DNA of 64,000 nt from Siphonodentalium dalli. Its lineage: Eukaryota; Mollusca; Scaphopoda; Gadilida; Siphonodentaliidae. Under the pieces are notes generated by a model. The model searched no databases, was not told where the DNA came from, and saw only the letters and a program-made list of their open reading frames with translations. The position numbers and the translations under genes are program-made. The first letter of the stretch is position 1. Each line of letters starts with the position of its first letter. Shown here in pieces: positions 11,086-22,974 of the stretch. The DNA is taken from the NCBI GenBank assembly GCA_032622095.1, contig CP136068.1, positions 12,753,729-12,817,728 of the forward strand. Reading direction: 5' to 3'.

Positions 11086-11225
11086 GGGGATAACAGTGTG
11101 GTGTTTTGGTGATTTCGGAAAGATACATGGCGAATATACTGTGGCATATACCCATTAACTAAATTTGCCACAGTATATTCGCCATGTACCTTTCCGAAAT
11201 CACAAAAAAACACACCGGTATCCCC
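11086..11225. mobile_element. near-perfect hairpin (fold-back MITE), about 60-bp arms
   Basis: The left arm starts GGGGATAACAGTGTGGTGTT and runs to about 11,146. After an unpaired centre of about 18 nt the inverted right arm ends CACACCGGTATCCCC. Only a few mismatches separate the arms. It is non-coding; the arm ends recur near 10,645-10,676. Confidence 0.9.
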
Positions 11226-11259
11226 TAAATAAACATGTATGGTATGGTTTGTTAACCCT

Positions 11260-11784
11260 TAGGAAATGCTCAGATAAAAAGTTAACCCGTTCTACTTGTA
11301 TACTAACTACCCATTGATAAGTAGCTCTCTAAGGAAATATTCAGATAATAATTTAACCCGTTCTACATGTATACTAACTACCCATTGATAAGTAGCTCTC
11401 TAAGGAAATATTCAGATAATAATTTAACCCGTTCTACATGTATACTAACTACTCATTGATAAGTAGCTCTCTAAGGAAATTTTCAGATAATAAGTTAAAC
11501 CGTTCTGCATGTATACTAACTACTCATTAATAAATAGCTCTCTACGGAAATATTCAGATAATAATTTAACCCGTTCTACATGTATACTAACTACTCATTA
11601 ATAAATAGCTCTCTAAGGAAATATTCAGATAATAATTTAACCCGTTCTACATGTATACTAACTACTCATTGATAAGTAGCTCTCTAAGGAAATATTCAGA
11701 TAATAAGTTAAACCGTTCTGCATGTATACTAACTACCCATTGATAAGTAGCTTTCTAAGGAAATGTTCAGATAATAAATTAAAC
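11260..11784. repeat. 71-bp tandem repeat, about 7.4 copies
   Basis: The unit contains AAATATTCAGATAATAATTT, ACCCGTTCTACATGTATACT and GATAAGTAGCTCTCTAAGG. First and last copies are more diverged. The short sub-motif GTTCAGATAAT recurs in tandem at about 12,987-13,022. Confidence 0.95.
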
Positions 11785-12518
11785 AAACGCCAGTGAATAT
11801 GAATCCTTCTGCACTTGTATTATTTGTTCGTGTGTATCGTTTGCTCGTTTATCTGAACACCCCTCCAAAATCAATGATAAACTATTCCAATGCATACTTT
11901 TATAAATGTATGGGATTATCCATTTAGTATAGAAAGGGTTGACATTTCGGTACTGAATTCATTTTCATTAGTTGGAAGAACCTGACAAAAATAGGTTGAA
12001 ATTGTTATAATTCTGTGATTTTAAATTTCGGACAAGGAAATTGATTGCTTTTTGTATAACAAAATTGGAAAGTTTTCCAAATTTCGGTCAAATGCCTGGA
12101 ATGAATGGTCATTACCATTCGAACCATTATTATAGGGCTATCAGTTGGCACCGACCCAGAAACTCTATCACACTATATATTCATAAATAATTGTAGCCAG
12201 ATACCTATTAAACGTAAAGGAAGAAGATTTGCTCACCGTCTCGTATATACACCTTAAATGACGATATTGGCCAGAAGAGAGTACGGGAGGGCTCGGGCGG
12301 CTCCATGGAACCACAAACCGTATACTATGATGCCTTATGGCAGTAGGAATCACACTAAGAATATACGTGTATTGCGAAAATTGACTTGCTGTGTCATCCA
12401 CCGGCGGTTTAATCAATTTAGTATAAGAAGGGTTGACCATTTCGGTACTGGATTCATTTTCACATTCAGTTATAAACGCCTACTTGAATGTACTGTTATT
12501 CGTATACGGGGATGCTAA
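11785..12518. other. non-coding; contains a duplicated segment of about 45 bp
   Basis: The segment with AGGGTTGACATTTCGGTACTG and ATTCATTTTCA occurs near 11,923-11,969 and again near 12,416-12,461 in direct orientation. Open frames here (for example 12,258-12,518) show no domain. No gene is supported. Confidence 0.45.
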
Positions 12519-12923
12519 GATAATAGAGACCTATCGCAAAATCGAGATAGCGATTACGGATAGGATATTGTCCTGTAGTGAGGCAGACACCGTCACAATT
12601 TACCTACGATGATTAATTGGTGAGGCGGTATATGCCCCATTATATTCAGTTACACATATATTTGATGGAAAAAGTAATGTGTGTCTCTTTCAGATACAAT
12701 GTTCTCATACGTGTGCGATACACTACATGTATAATGTTAGAGCGTCCCAAGAAGGACCGGGGGCACACCCTTGATACATCTGTACACATTTTAACTGAGC
12801 GGGGTATATTTCGTCTCACATAAGAACCCTCGTGCGTAAGGATCGAATGTTTGGCCGTAAACTGGCGGGATATTGTCCATATCCGTAATCGTAATCTTGA
12901 TTTTGCGAAAGGTCTCTATTATC
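12519..12923. mobile_element. 405-bp TIR element
   Basis: The left end GATAATAGAGACCTATCGCA is matched by the inverted right end GATAATAGAGACCTTTCGCA, with similarity continuing through GATTACGGATA (about 45 bp). No convincing TSD was seen and there is no transposase inside. Confidence 0.8.
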
Positions 12924-13049
12924 AACAGACGACACACAGCTGGACAGATAACACAAGTGCATGAGTATTCATATTCTTTGGTGAGAAATGTTCAGATAAT
13001 GTTCAGATAATGTTCAGATAATGGCATACCGTTTGTTGAACTTACCATC

Positions 13050-13430
13050 TTAAAGTGACGTGATTGTGGTAATAAAATAGAAATGGAGTATAATCTTGCT
13101 CAAAGTAGGTTATTTTTTACAAATATTAATCCAAATGGACAACAAACACCGCCATTCTTATATATGAATTAAATACAATGACTCTCGGTGGGGAAATCAT
13201 TTGTATTAGTTCAAGTTGTCGGCGAGATTTGCGTCCCGAATTGAGATGTAAATATTTGCATTTGAGCGTAGTTCAGACAATGTTTCCTCTGGAGTGATAT
13301 GGTCGATTTCTTTGAAATTTTCGCAATGTTAGTAGAATGCTACATTCCCCATAGCGCCTGAATACTAACTTAACAGTTCCACGCACCCGAACAAGTCCAT
13401 AATATGTCTTTAACCTTTCATAATATGTAA
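13050..13430. repeat. dispersed repeat B, copy 1 (copy 2 at 23,767-24,160)
   Basis: Two regions about 10.7 kb apart align over roughly 380 bp in the same orientation. Shared words include TATATGAATTAAAT, TGACTCTCG, TAGTAGAATG and ATAATATGTCTTTAA. Divergence is visible throughout, so the duplication is old. No frame is conserved. It could be an old transposon or a segmental duplication of intergenic DNA. Confidence 0.8.
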
Positions 13431-13657
13431 CTAATCGTCAAAGACAGTATGTTTTATAAATATGTCGAGTACATGTATATAAAGGCTGCCTTTATATACG
13501 CTATATATAATATATATAGCATTGTTTGGAGTTTACTACGCGGGTATATTGTCCAGAGGGGTGGCTTTAGTCCACGACACAGTAAACGACAAGACATGCT
13601 CCCTTTTTATACTTCACTGATATAAATCGTACACGTGGCACACATACTACATAGTTA

Positions 13658-13780
13658 ATACATACAGTTTGTGTTTGAATATTAAACAATATCATGAATG
13701 TCTGGAAAGAAATACCGAATTCGAATTCGATATATCTTTCCAGACACGAATGAGATCACATGTATTCAAACAAAAAACTG
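13658..13780. mobile_element. imperfect hairpin, about 55-bp arms
   Basis: ACATACAGTTTGTGTTTGAA on the left pairs with TTCAAACAAAAAACTGTATG on the right, and ATGTCTGGAAAGA pairs with TCTTTCCAGACA around a centre containing GAATTCGAATTC. The small distance between arms suggests a degenerate fold-back element. Confidence 0.75.
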
Positions 13781-13973
13781 TATGTGTTCTTTTTATTAAG
13801 TGCACCTTATCACTGCCTAAAGTTGAATAAATTATGCAGCTTTCCTGCTTTTGTTTGCACAACAAACTAAACAATACACGGAAAGCAACACCCGGTCGAC
13901 CCAAAGTTCTAACACCGATCAGCTGATAGGTAGAAAACCACTATCAATTGACGACGGCATCACGTCAGTCGGC

Positions 13974-14034
13974 AAGCTACAGTGAAATAACACAAAGCCA
14001 CAGTGAAATAACTGAATCGTATTTCACCGTAGCT
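13974..14034. repeat. short inverted repeat
   Basis: CTACAGTGAAATA near 13,977 and its inverted partner TATTTCACCGTAG near 14,020 flank a second copy of CACAGTGAAATAAC. This is a small fold-back of about 60 bp. Confidence 0.55.
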
Positions 14035-14508
14035 TCTCATAGATACATACGACGATGTACATTTCCGTAATTTTTCGCTATTTTGTAGGCAAGCATACAA
14101 TAAATAACTTTATTACACGATTCTACTCTTATTCCATTCAATAAACCCATTCTATAAATTGTCATATTAAACGTTCGGTTAATAACAGGAAATATTGCCA
14201 GGTGACCGTTGTCTTCCGGTTTGTCGGCTGTTTACATTCCGTACGTTACGTCTCAAAATACTATGGCTTCCAATATTTTCCCAACAAACTACAATGAATG
14301 AAGAATTTGAAAAGTTATGTCATTAAATATACGCCATTAAATATGCCAAAGAGTCTTTATAAATCTGGGACTATTTCTTTACGCTGACAAACAACGCATA
14401 GTTACGTGAAACGTCATCGCATGCCTTATATAAGCCGATGTTAGTTTCGTGTCCCATTTGTTGATTTAAGTATATCTTGTCGAGGTTTTCAATCATGTAA
14501 TAAATAGA
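14035..14508. other. no gene recognised
   Basis: AT-rich, with no recognisable frame, repeat or RNA structure. Confidence 0.4.
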
Positions 14509-14652
14509 ATCTACAACTCGTCCCCAGTTTATAGTGGAATTTACAAAACTTGTCCAGTAAATTAGGTCTGGACCTCGCCAAAGGCTCGGTCCACACATAA
14601 TTTACTGGACTTGTTTTGTAAATTTTGTAAAAAACGGGGGACGAGTTGTAGA
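14509..14652. mobile_element. 144-bp hairpin element
   Basis: ATCTACAACTCGTCCCC starts the left arm and GGGGGACGAGTTGTAGAT ends the right arm. The inner part TTTACAAAACTTGTCCAGTA pairs with TACTGGACTTGTTTTGTAAA with a small bulge. The centre contains a second small stem (GGACC with GGTCC). Confidence 0.85.
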
Positions 14653-14762
14653 TCCTCTATGTACCCCACCAACACACACTGCTGGATTGCACCCTCCAGG
14701 AGAAGTTAATAGGAATAAAATACAGCCCGTTTCACCGAGAGCAAATATGAGTATTCACTTAA

Positions 14763-15250
14763 AGGAATACTGTACTCAAATGTTGTTGTTGGTTTCTATA
14801 GTTTCTGAGTCTTGGATAAGGTAACCAGATCATATTTGAAAGTATGTCGAGTACGAAGTAATGTTACGGATGGCAGATTAGCCGGAATGCGGAAATACTA
14901 AATGTCGTTGTCGAGTAATTTTCGGACAGTTTTGAAGCAAATGTATCAAATAAATGTTCTATTATATGCATAGGAGTCCCATGTACTCATTTATGACATT
15001 GAACACGCTATGCACAATCCACTATCCGTGAATTATTTTGATTACGTCTTGTACACGGAAATTCGTAGTTTAATTTGTGGCTCCAGTCATAAATTAAATT
15101 TATATCTAATTATTAACTTTGATTTTAAGATAACCTATTAACATGAACGTTTACAGAATACATCTTCGACTCAAATGACTTAGTTTTCTATATATTTTCT
15201 AGATCGTTGTTATGACCAGGATTTTATTGAAATTGGCGTACAGTACCCCT
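14763..15250. mobile_element. 488-bp TIR element flanked by TTAA
   Basis: The ends AGGAATACTGTAC and, inverted, AGGGGTACTGTAC are each bordered by TTAA (14,759-14,762 and 15,251-15,254). TTAA is the target of piggyBac- and Kolobok-type transposons. No transposase frame is inside. A solitary matching end occurs at 26,021-26,038, again directly after TTAA. Confidence 0.75.
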
Positions 15251-15593
15251 TTAACGATAAACAATTCAGGATTTGGTGGCAATCATGCTCTTGGACTATC
15301 GTTTAATGGACCACAACGCTCAGCATTTGATTTTTATTTGAAATGAATGAAAACATGAAAATGTACTGCAAGAAGAACTCAACCGACTGCTTCTATTTCG
15401 CAAGTTGACATCGTTTCTATGACAACGTGTTCATGGTAATGTTTTTATTTCATTTGGGCACTCCTCAGTTCTACACCTTGTCAGACAAAGACATATGTCA
15501 AATGAAAGTGATATATTTACTATAGTCAATGTCATATCGTAAAACATTATATGTACTAGATATCACATCATATCTCGATTGACTGTCCCTTTC
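15251..15593. other. no gene recognised
   Basis: AT-rich intergenic sequence with no supportable frame or repeat. Confidence 0.4.
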
Positions 15594-15770
15594 AGTGACA
15601 AGTCCGATTTTTGTATCAACCCATATTTCCATGATCATTTTTCAAATTTATTGATTATAATAATGTGATACATTGAGCTCTTTCCATCAATGTATCACAT
15701 TATTATAATCAATAAATTTGAAAAAATGATAAAGAAAATATGGGTTGATACAAAAATCGGACTTGGCACT
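15594..15770. mobile_element. 177-bp hairpin element, about 80-bp arms
   Basis: AGTGACAAGTCCGATTTTTG at the left end pairs with CAAAAATCGGACTTGGCACT at the right end. The inner arms (ATTGATTATAATAATGTGAT and complement) meet at a short loop near TTGAGCTCTTTCC. The same terminal sequence occurs at 56,934, so this is one dispersed family. Confidence 0.9.
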
Positions 15771-15881
15771 GCAGTCTGAAATAAATAATAATGGATATAT
15801 ATCAGTAAACTGGTGGGTACGTGTCCGTGTATATTTGGTCGAGATTGGGGTCTCTGTCAATTTAATTTCTCATGCGACTTT

Positions 15882-16226
15882 GGTATAGTGTTGTGCTAAA
15901 TTTAGCACGCTGTACTATATACAAGAATAGTCACTGTATAGGAACTGTTACCGTACATGTGCATCGGAAGTCATTCTTTTGCCGGCTTTGTGAAGGTTCA
16001 GGAATGCTTTTTACGGTTTCCTGAGATTAAAAATCTACAGGCAAACACTCAAATTTCACAGGCACACACCGAATGTTTGAGCCATCTACGTGATAATTCC
16101 ATTAATTGCCCATTCCCCTCATACCCTGCGGCCCCAAGGAAAGCGAGAATAACGATACAAAAACCGTTTTAACAGTTCATATACAGTGAACACGGAAGTT
16201 TGCTTAATTTAGCACAAAACTATTAT
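15882..16226. mobile_element. about 345-bp element with inverted ends
   Basis: The left end ATAGTGTTGTGCTAAATTTA is matched by the inverted right end TAATAGTTTTGTGCTAAATT. It abuts dispersed repeat A copy 2 at 16,230. Frames inside show no domain. The TSD was not resolved. Confidence 0.6.
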
Positions 16227-16229
16227 TTC

Positions 16230-16600
16230 GCTCTCCGCGTGTATAATGTTTCGCTGATTCTTGGTATACATGGCCCATGGGCGTTTTATTTATAGAAATG
16301 GGAATTTGTGGGACGGATTAAGTCGAACTGTGACCCGGAGGCCGATTCTGGTAAAAGGTGTAGTTGGAAATTCTGGTGAGATGCATGAGAAACCTTCAGT
16401 GATTAGCCGTATATATCCTATTTGAAGGATTAGTTGTTTTAACGGAATTATGAGTTGGTCATTCGTGAAACCAATATATTTTATATTCTTAATTACAATC
16501 ATGGCTATATAATATATGATCTTGAGCGCGGAATACCATTTCTGTCATTGGTTTTCCTGTACTGTAACGGGACACATCACTTGAATAATCAGAAGGCCCC
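16230..16600 (-). repeat. dispersed repeat family A, copy 2 (inverted, uninterrupted)
   Basis: Read on the minus strand this matches copy 1 (3,007-3,053 plus 4,443-4,880). It includes CTCAAGATCAT, then a single ATATTATATAG where copy 1 has the 1.37-kb insertion, then CCATGATTGTAATTA. It is an empty-site paralogue and therefore defines the transposon target. Confidence 0.8.
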
Positions 16601-16669
16601 ATTACTTGATATGGGGAATATATTCTATATATGTACGCGATACACGTCTGTTTATATTCAACCAGGAAG

Positions 16670-16831
16670 AAGGAACGAACCGCAACTGAAGAACAGCAGG
16701 TTAAAATTGTAAACGAGGACAATAACAACGAAAAAGAAACCAAAGAGGAGCAGAGCGACACAAAGAAAGAAAAAAGACGCAAACATTCTGAAGGTCCATC
16801 GCTGGTGTTAGATGAATGGAAGAACATATGA
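16670..16831 (+). CDS. possible exon encoding a charged K/E-rich C terminus
   Basis: A pyrimidine-rich tract and AG (TGTTTATATTCAACCAG, ending about 16,669) precede about 53 open codons. The encoded peptide is very rich in Lys, Glu, Asp and Asn (for example VNEDNNNEKETKEEQS and KKEKRRKHSEGPS). It ends at a stop inside the first unit of the 52-bp satellite (LDEWKNI, stop at about 16,829-16,831). No upstream exon or promoter could be linked to it, and no family is recognised. It could equally be chance low-complexity sequence. If real, the satellite was seeded from the last codons and 3' UTR of this exon. Confidence 0.2.
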   Translation, partial: KERTATEEQQVKIVNEDNNNEKETKEEQSDTKKEKRRKHSEGPSLVLDEWKNI

Positions 16832-19771
16832 GTTCCGGTCTGAAGGTCCATCGCTGGTGTTAGATGAATGGAAGAACATATGAGTTCCGGTCTGAAGGTC
16901 CATCGCTGGTGTTAGATGAATGGAAGAACATATGAGTTCCGGTCTGAAGGTCTATCGCTGGTGTTAGATGAATGGAAGAACATATGAGTTCCGGTCTGAA
17001 GGTCCATCGCTGGTGTTAGATGAATGGAAGAACATATGAGTTCCGGTCTGAAGGAACATCGCTGGTGTTAGATGAATGGAAGAACATATGAGTTCCGGTC
17101 TGAAGGTCAATCGCTGGTGTTAGATGAATGGAAGAACATATGAGTTCCGGTCTGAAGGAACATCGCTGGTGTTAGATGAATGGAAGAACATATGAGTTCC
17201 GGTCTGAAGGAACATCGCTGGTGTTAGATGAATGGAAGAACATATGAGTTCCGGTCTGAAGGTCCATCGCTTGTGTTAGATGAATGGAAGAACATATGAG
17301 TTCCGGTCTGAAGGACCATCGCTGGTGTTAGATGAATGGAAGAACATATGAGTTCCGGTCTGAAGGTACATCGCTGGTGTTAGATGAATGGAAGAACATA
17401 TGAGTTCCGGTCTGAAGGTCCATCGCTTGTGTTAGATGAATGGAAGAACATATGAGTTCCGGTCTGAAGGTCCATCGCTGGTGTTAGATGAATGGAAGAA
17501 CATATGAGTTCCGGTCTGAAGGACCATCGCTGGTGTTAGATGAATGGAAGAACATATGAGTTCCGGTCTGAAGGTCCATCGCTGGTGTTAGATGAATGCA
17601 AGACCATACATGTATGAGTTCCGGTCTGAAGGTCCATCGCTGGTGTTAGATGAATGGAAGAACATATGAGTTCCGGTCTGAAGGTCCATCGCTGGTGTTA
17701 GATGAATGGAAGAACATATGAGTTCCGGTCTGAAGGTCCATCGCTGGTGTTAGATGAATGGAAGAACATATGAGTTCCGGTCTGAAGGTCCATCGCTGGT
17801 GTTAGATGAATGGAAGAACATATGAGTTCCGGTCTGAAGGACCATCGCTGGTGTTAGATGAATGGAAGAACATATGAGTTCCGGTCTGAAGGTCCATCGC
17901 TGGTGTTAGATGAATGCAAGACCATACATGTATGAGTTCCGGTCTGAAGGTCCATCGCTGGTGTTAGATGAATGGAAGAACATATGAGTTCCGGTCTGAA
18001 GGTCCATCGCTGGTGTTAGATGAATGGAAGAACATATGAGTTCCGGTCTGAAGGACCATCGCTGGTGTTAGATGAATGGAAGAACATATGAGTTCCGGTC
18101 TGAAGGACCATCGCTGGTGTTAGATGAATGGAAGAACATATGAGTTCCGGTCTGAAGGTCCATCGCTGGTGTTAGATGAATGGAAGAACATATGAGTTCC
18201 GGTCTGAAGGTCCATCGCTGGTGTTAGATGAATGGAAGAACATATGAGTTCCGGTCTGAAGGTCCATCGCTGGTGTTAGATGAATGGAAGAACATATGAG
18301 TTCCGGTCTGAAGGTCCATCGCTGGTGTTAGATGAATGGAAGAACATATGAGTTCCGGTCTGAAGGTCCATCGCTGGTGTTAGATGAATGGAAGAACATA
18401 TGAGTTCCGGTCTGAAGGTCCATCGCTGGTGTTAGATGAATGGAAGAACATATGAGTTCCGGTCTGAAGGAACATCGCTGGTGTTAGATGAATGGAAGAA
18501 CATATGAGTTCCGGTCTGAAGGTCCATCGCTGGTGTTAGATGAATGGAAGAACATATGAGTTCCGGTCTGAAGGAACATCGCTGGTGTTAGATGAATGGA
18601 AGAACATATGAGTTCCGGTCTGAAGGTCCATCGCTGGTGTTAGATGAATGGAAGAACACATGAGTTCCGGTCTGAAGGTCCATCGCTGGTGTTAGATGAA
18701 TGGAAGAACATATGAGTTCCGGTCTGAAGGTCCATCGCTGGTGTTAGATGAATGGAAGAACATATGAGTTCCGGTCTGAAGGTCCATCGCTGGTGTTAGA
18801 TGAATGGAAGAACATATGAGTTCCGGTCTGAAGGAACATCGCTGGTGTTAGATGAATGGAAGAACATATGAGTTCCGGTCTGAAGGTCCATTGCTGGTGT
18901 TAGATGAATGGAAGAACATATGAGTTCCGGTCTGAAGGTCCGTCGCTTGTGTTAGATGAATGGAAGAACATATGAGTTCCGATCTGAAGGACCATCACTG
19001 GTGTGAGATGAATGGAAGAACATATGAGTTCCGGTCTGAAGGAACATCGCTGGTGTTAGATGGATGGAAGAACATATGAGTTCCGGTCTGAAGGTCCATC
19101 GCTGGTGTTAGATGAATGGAAGAACATATGAGTTCCGGTCTGAAGGAACATCGTTGGTGTTAGATGAATGGAAGAACATATGAGTTCCGGTCTGAAGGTC
19201 CATCGCTGGTGTTAGATGAATGGAAGAACATATGAGTTCCGGTCTGAAGGACCATCGCTGGTGTTAGATGAATGGAAGAACATATGAGTTCCGGTCTGAA
19301 GGAACATCGCTGGTGTTAGATGAATGGAAGAACATATGAGTTCCGGTCTGAAGGTCCATCGCTGGTGTTAGATGAATGGAAGAACATATGAGTTCCGGTC
19401 TCAAGGAACATCGCTGGTGTTAGATGAATGGAAGAACATATGAGTTCCGGTCTGAAGGTCCATCGCTGGTGTTAGATGAATGGAAGAACATATGAGTTCC
19501 GATCTGAAGGACCATCACTGGTGTTAGATGAATGGAAGAACATATGAGTTCCGGTCTGAAGGTCCGTCGCTGGTGTTAGATGAATGGAAGAACATATGAG
19601 TTCCGATCTGAAGGACCATCACTGGTGTGAGATGAATGGAAGAACATATGAGTTCCGGTCTGAAGGACCATCGCTGGTGTTGGATGAAAGGAAGAACATA
19701 TGAGTTCCGGTCTGAAGGTCCATCGCTGGTGTTAGATGAATGCAAGACCATACATGTATGAGTTCCGGTCT
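16787..19771. repeat. 52-bp satellite array, about 57 copies
   Basis: The unit is TCTGAAGGTCCATCGCTGGT followed by GTTAGATGAATGGAAGAACA and TATGAGTTCCGG. Variation is concentrated in the GGTCCATC segment (GGAACATC, GGACCATC, GGTCAATC). A longer variant with GCAAGACCATACATGTATG occurs near 17,598, 17,912 and at the right end near 19,742. The first two are about six units apart, indicating a higher-order block. The unit length is not a multiple of three, so frames through it rotate and are not evidence of coding. Confidence 0.98.
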
Positions 19772-19964
19772 TGTATTCACCAACCGGGCTAATTATTTCG
19801 TAACTGCTAGAGGCGCAATGTACATTTGCTAGGGCGTACGGCACCAATCAGACAAAATAAGAAAATAGCAGTCGATACTTAGCCTAAATTATTTTGAAAA
19901 CACAAACACTGCTCATAACTGAAATTAACTATCATACATACCGCGATGGGAAGACCATCGCAAT
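19772..19964. other. flank of the satellite
   Basis: Short non-coding stretch between the 52-bp array and the partial transposon end. Nothing recognised. Confidence 0.4.
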
Positions 19965-20130
19965 AATTTAAAGACCCACTTAATTTTCGAATTCCTAGAT
20001 CACATATATATGCCAAATTTATTCCGTATTACATTTATATACCACTTGAAAGAGGAAGTTCCGAAACATTGTATCATAACGGTGTTATAAACAGTGAACA
20101 TGTTGTTTTTGTGAGTTACCAACGTGTTTT
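19965..20130. mobile_element. partial copy of the nested TIR element of 3,479-3,990
   Basis: It starts AAGACCCACTTAATTTTCGA and continues with the same order of words as 3,479-3,640 (AGATCACATATATA, GTGAACATGTTGTTTTTGT). The right end was not found, so the copy is truncated or diverged. Confidence 0.75.
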
Positions 20131-20456
20131 TGTCGCTGGCACAATCCTTGTTAGATTTAATTTCCGTGTTTTGTGTCTTTTATTTGCAAATTTTCCATCT
20201 TGTTGATTTGTCTGGTTACATGTGCGCTGATTATTAGCATCTAGTACGGTTATTGTCAATACAGTCACACCTGAAGGAATTACGATGCATCACAGAAACT
20301 TCATGTTAAATTGTATGAAGCATCGGAACAGTCTCCATGTACATATTTTAGGCACACGATAAAGGCGTGGTCACTGGGCCGTCATTTCTGTGGGACTAAC
20401 TTTAACCCGGATTCTTTTTCCCGGATTCCGGATCCTACCAACTTTTTAAAATTACT
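20131..20456. other. no gene recognised
   Basis: Non-coding sequence before the pyrimidine-rich repeats. No domain in any frame. Confidence 0.4.
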
Positions 20457-20994
20457 TTGGGCATTACTGTACTTATTGCTGAATCATGGTGATCTCGTTG
20501 CTCTGTCCCTCTTCTCTCTCGCTCTCTCGCCCATATCTCTGTCTGTGTCTCTCACAATCTCTCTCTCGTTCGTTCATTTTCCCCTGATCGTCCAGAGTGC
20601 AGATGTTCATACAAATCGACTTGGTTCATATCCCGGAAGCGTATCTTGGTTATTCTCGATGGATAATCTGGGAGTTGGGTGTTTGGCTGTCTATCTGTGT
20701 ATCTCTCTCTATATATCTCATACCCTCTCTCCCACTCTCTCTTTCTCCCTCTGTATGTATGTCTGTGTCTCTCCTTCTCTCATTCTTTCATCATCCCCTG
20801 ATCGTTCAGAGTGTACATGTACGTACAAATCGCATTGGTTCAGTTCGGGGAGCCGAATCCGTGTTATTTTCGATTGGTAATCTGGGACTCGGGTCGTCTA
20901 ATGTCAATGTACTTATTTTTGAATCATATATAGCATATTGGGGTGGCTGATCTTGTTGCTCTCTGTCCATCTTCTCTCGCTCTCTCGCACTCTC
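20457..20994. repeat. tandem pyrimidine-rich repeat, about two units (third piece at 22,975-23,135)
   Basis: Each unit has a (TCTC)-rich block followed by CCCTGATCGT, AGAGTG, ACAAATCG and a segment ending near GATAATCTGGGAGTTGGGT. Units start near 20,500 and 20,700. Related sequence resumes at 22,975-23,135 after the LINE, so the LINE inserted into this array. The long frames here (20,311-20,880 and 20,597-20,950) are low-complexity Leu/Ser/Ile translations of CT repeats. Confidence 0.8.
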
Positions 20995-22974
20995 ATTTAT
21001 GACTTGAATTACAGTTATATATATAGAGGGGCGACAGGAAGACGGCCCATTTGGCCATGCCGCTCTTGTACAATATTCCTATGCTCACTTTTGAATATTA
21101 TATTGTTACTATATGTCTATATATATTGTATTAATTATTCTAAATCGAAAACAATGATCTTAATAAGGCAAGCTGTTAATTAAAAGCCAGTTCACTATGA
21201 ATACCCATCTTTTTGAATCTGTTAGAAAGTATCGATATCTTGGAATATTATTATGCCTGAGTGGCAATTTCAACCAAGCCCTCAATGACCTTTATCAAAG
21301 AGCATTTAAAGCTTTTTTCAAAATTAAAAGTACCTTCAATGACAAGCCGTTCAATCCGAGAAAATTCATGGATGTATTCGATCAGTGTAACCGATTCTAT
21401 TGTACTCATCTGAGATTACTGGAACGCTCTCAATTAAGAGCCTTATTGACTTGAGTATATTGCTTGAAAACAACCCCATTGAGAAATTAAATAGAAGCAT
21501 GTGTAGATATATATTGGGGGTTCACAAAAACTCAACTTTACTTGCAATTCATGGTGATCTTGGCAGATATCCACTTTACACAGATATAATATTGAATATG
21601 GTTAAATATTGGAAAATGACTGCACGATGGTTCTCTCAAAGACCATCTGCTGAGAGAAGCCCTCACTGATAATGTTAACATGGTAGGTATTAACCAACCA
21701 ACACTGTTGGCTCCAACCTATCTATAATTTTCTAAAGAAGTTGGGATTTGAACACCTTATCCAGAAACCCGATTCTATTACCCCGAAAGTCATCCGCTCT
21801 ATTCAGATGACTCTGAATGGAAATTGGATTTTGGAGACAAGTTCAATATTAGGCTATTCAAAAATGATTTCAGATATGAAAGGTACCTTGATCAGACAAA
21901 GGATATTAATGACAGAAAATGTTCGTCTAGATTTCGTATCAGTGCGCATATATTACAAATATAAATAGGTAGATGCTCATCGAAAGAGAATGATGTCAAG
22001 GACCGAGTTTGTACACATTGCAATCTTGGAGTAACTGAGGATGAGGCCCACTTCCTATTACAATGTCCCAAACATGATATGGTACGTAATAACTTAATTG
22101 TCCCACTTCTTTCACAAAGCATCCAACTGAAGCCTACCACACACAACTTATTTGGCTAACGAACAAAACAGAGCCCTAATATATACAAAAAGACAGCCAG
22201 TTTTTGTTCACTTTGCTTTTAGCAGGGCTCTCTCAAGCATGATGGTCTTCTTACGCCCATAGGAGTAACCCAAGTAATGCATATGCTACTTCTCACAGTC
22301 GCTGCATATAAACTTCTCATTTATATTTACACCAATCTTAAGGCTCACCACTACTATTCCGTTGGATACTAGGATTTAATTATTTTCCTACAGGTTAATA
22401 CTTAAAGATGCGGTCAGGGTTTCAGACCAAATTTTACAAAACCTATTTTACTTTTCAGCTAAATTCTTCTTATGTCATAAATTTACATGTTTGGAATAGG
22501 ATGTGCCATTTGGTACTTATATTTTAAACTTATATTTCAATGTTGTTGTAACTGGAGCTTTGAAACCATGATTACATCTTTAATAAATTACACAGTATAT
22601 TATAAATCTGATATAAAACTTCAAGTACCGAGCTCCATGTACGTGTAATACCATAACATAACACTAGTGTAAAACTAACTTTATTCAATGATGTAATTAA
22701 CTAATTTTAAGGAATCTACTCATTTATAATTTCATACTGTATTAGCGAAATCAACACATAGCCATTGGAAATACACAATGAGGCATTATTAGAGTTACTC
22801 TCCATTATACAGAAAACTGGTGCTCGTTATTATTATAGTTATATTATTTATTATTTATTGTCATATTTTCTTCTCTTCTTCTACTATTTAAAAATTTGAT
22901 GTTCCGACATGGATCTTTCGTTATCGAATAAAATCTTGAATCTTGTACAAATAAATATTACTTACTTACTTACT
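20995..22974 (+). pseudogene. 5'-truncated LINE with zinc-knuckle C terminus and (TTAC)n tail
   Basis: Only the part after the catalytic YADD survives. Near 21,140 NYSKSKTMILI fits the segment following YADD. From 21,197 YRYLGILLCLSGNFNQ is the RT thumb-type motif, then MCRYILGVHKNSTLLAIHGDL and YPLYTDIILNMVKYW. Near 21,976-22,090, in another frame, VCTHCNLGVTEDEAHFLLQC gives a CCHC-like C-terminal knuckle. Several stops and frame changes break the sequence. The 3' end is ATAAATATTACTTACTTACTTAC (read as a short tetranucleotide tail), after which the pyrimidine-rich host repeat resumes. The clade is probably close to the LINE at 33.4-35.9 kb, judged from the knuckle and thumb pattern. Confidence 0.85.

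Noticed and set aside
16787-19771. CRISPR-like array (52-bp unit) and the 107-codon minus-strand frame at its end
   Set aside because: There are no unique spacers between repeats; the units are contiguous. The DNA is animal-like. The frame rotates with each unit and is an artefact of the satellite.
20311-20950. Two overlapping frames of 189 and 117 codons with Leu/Ser-rich membrane-like peptides
   Set aside because: The hydrophobic Ser/Leu/Ile content comes from CT-rich microsatellite DNA in a tandem repeat; no family resemblance or splice support.
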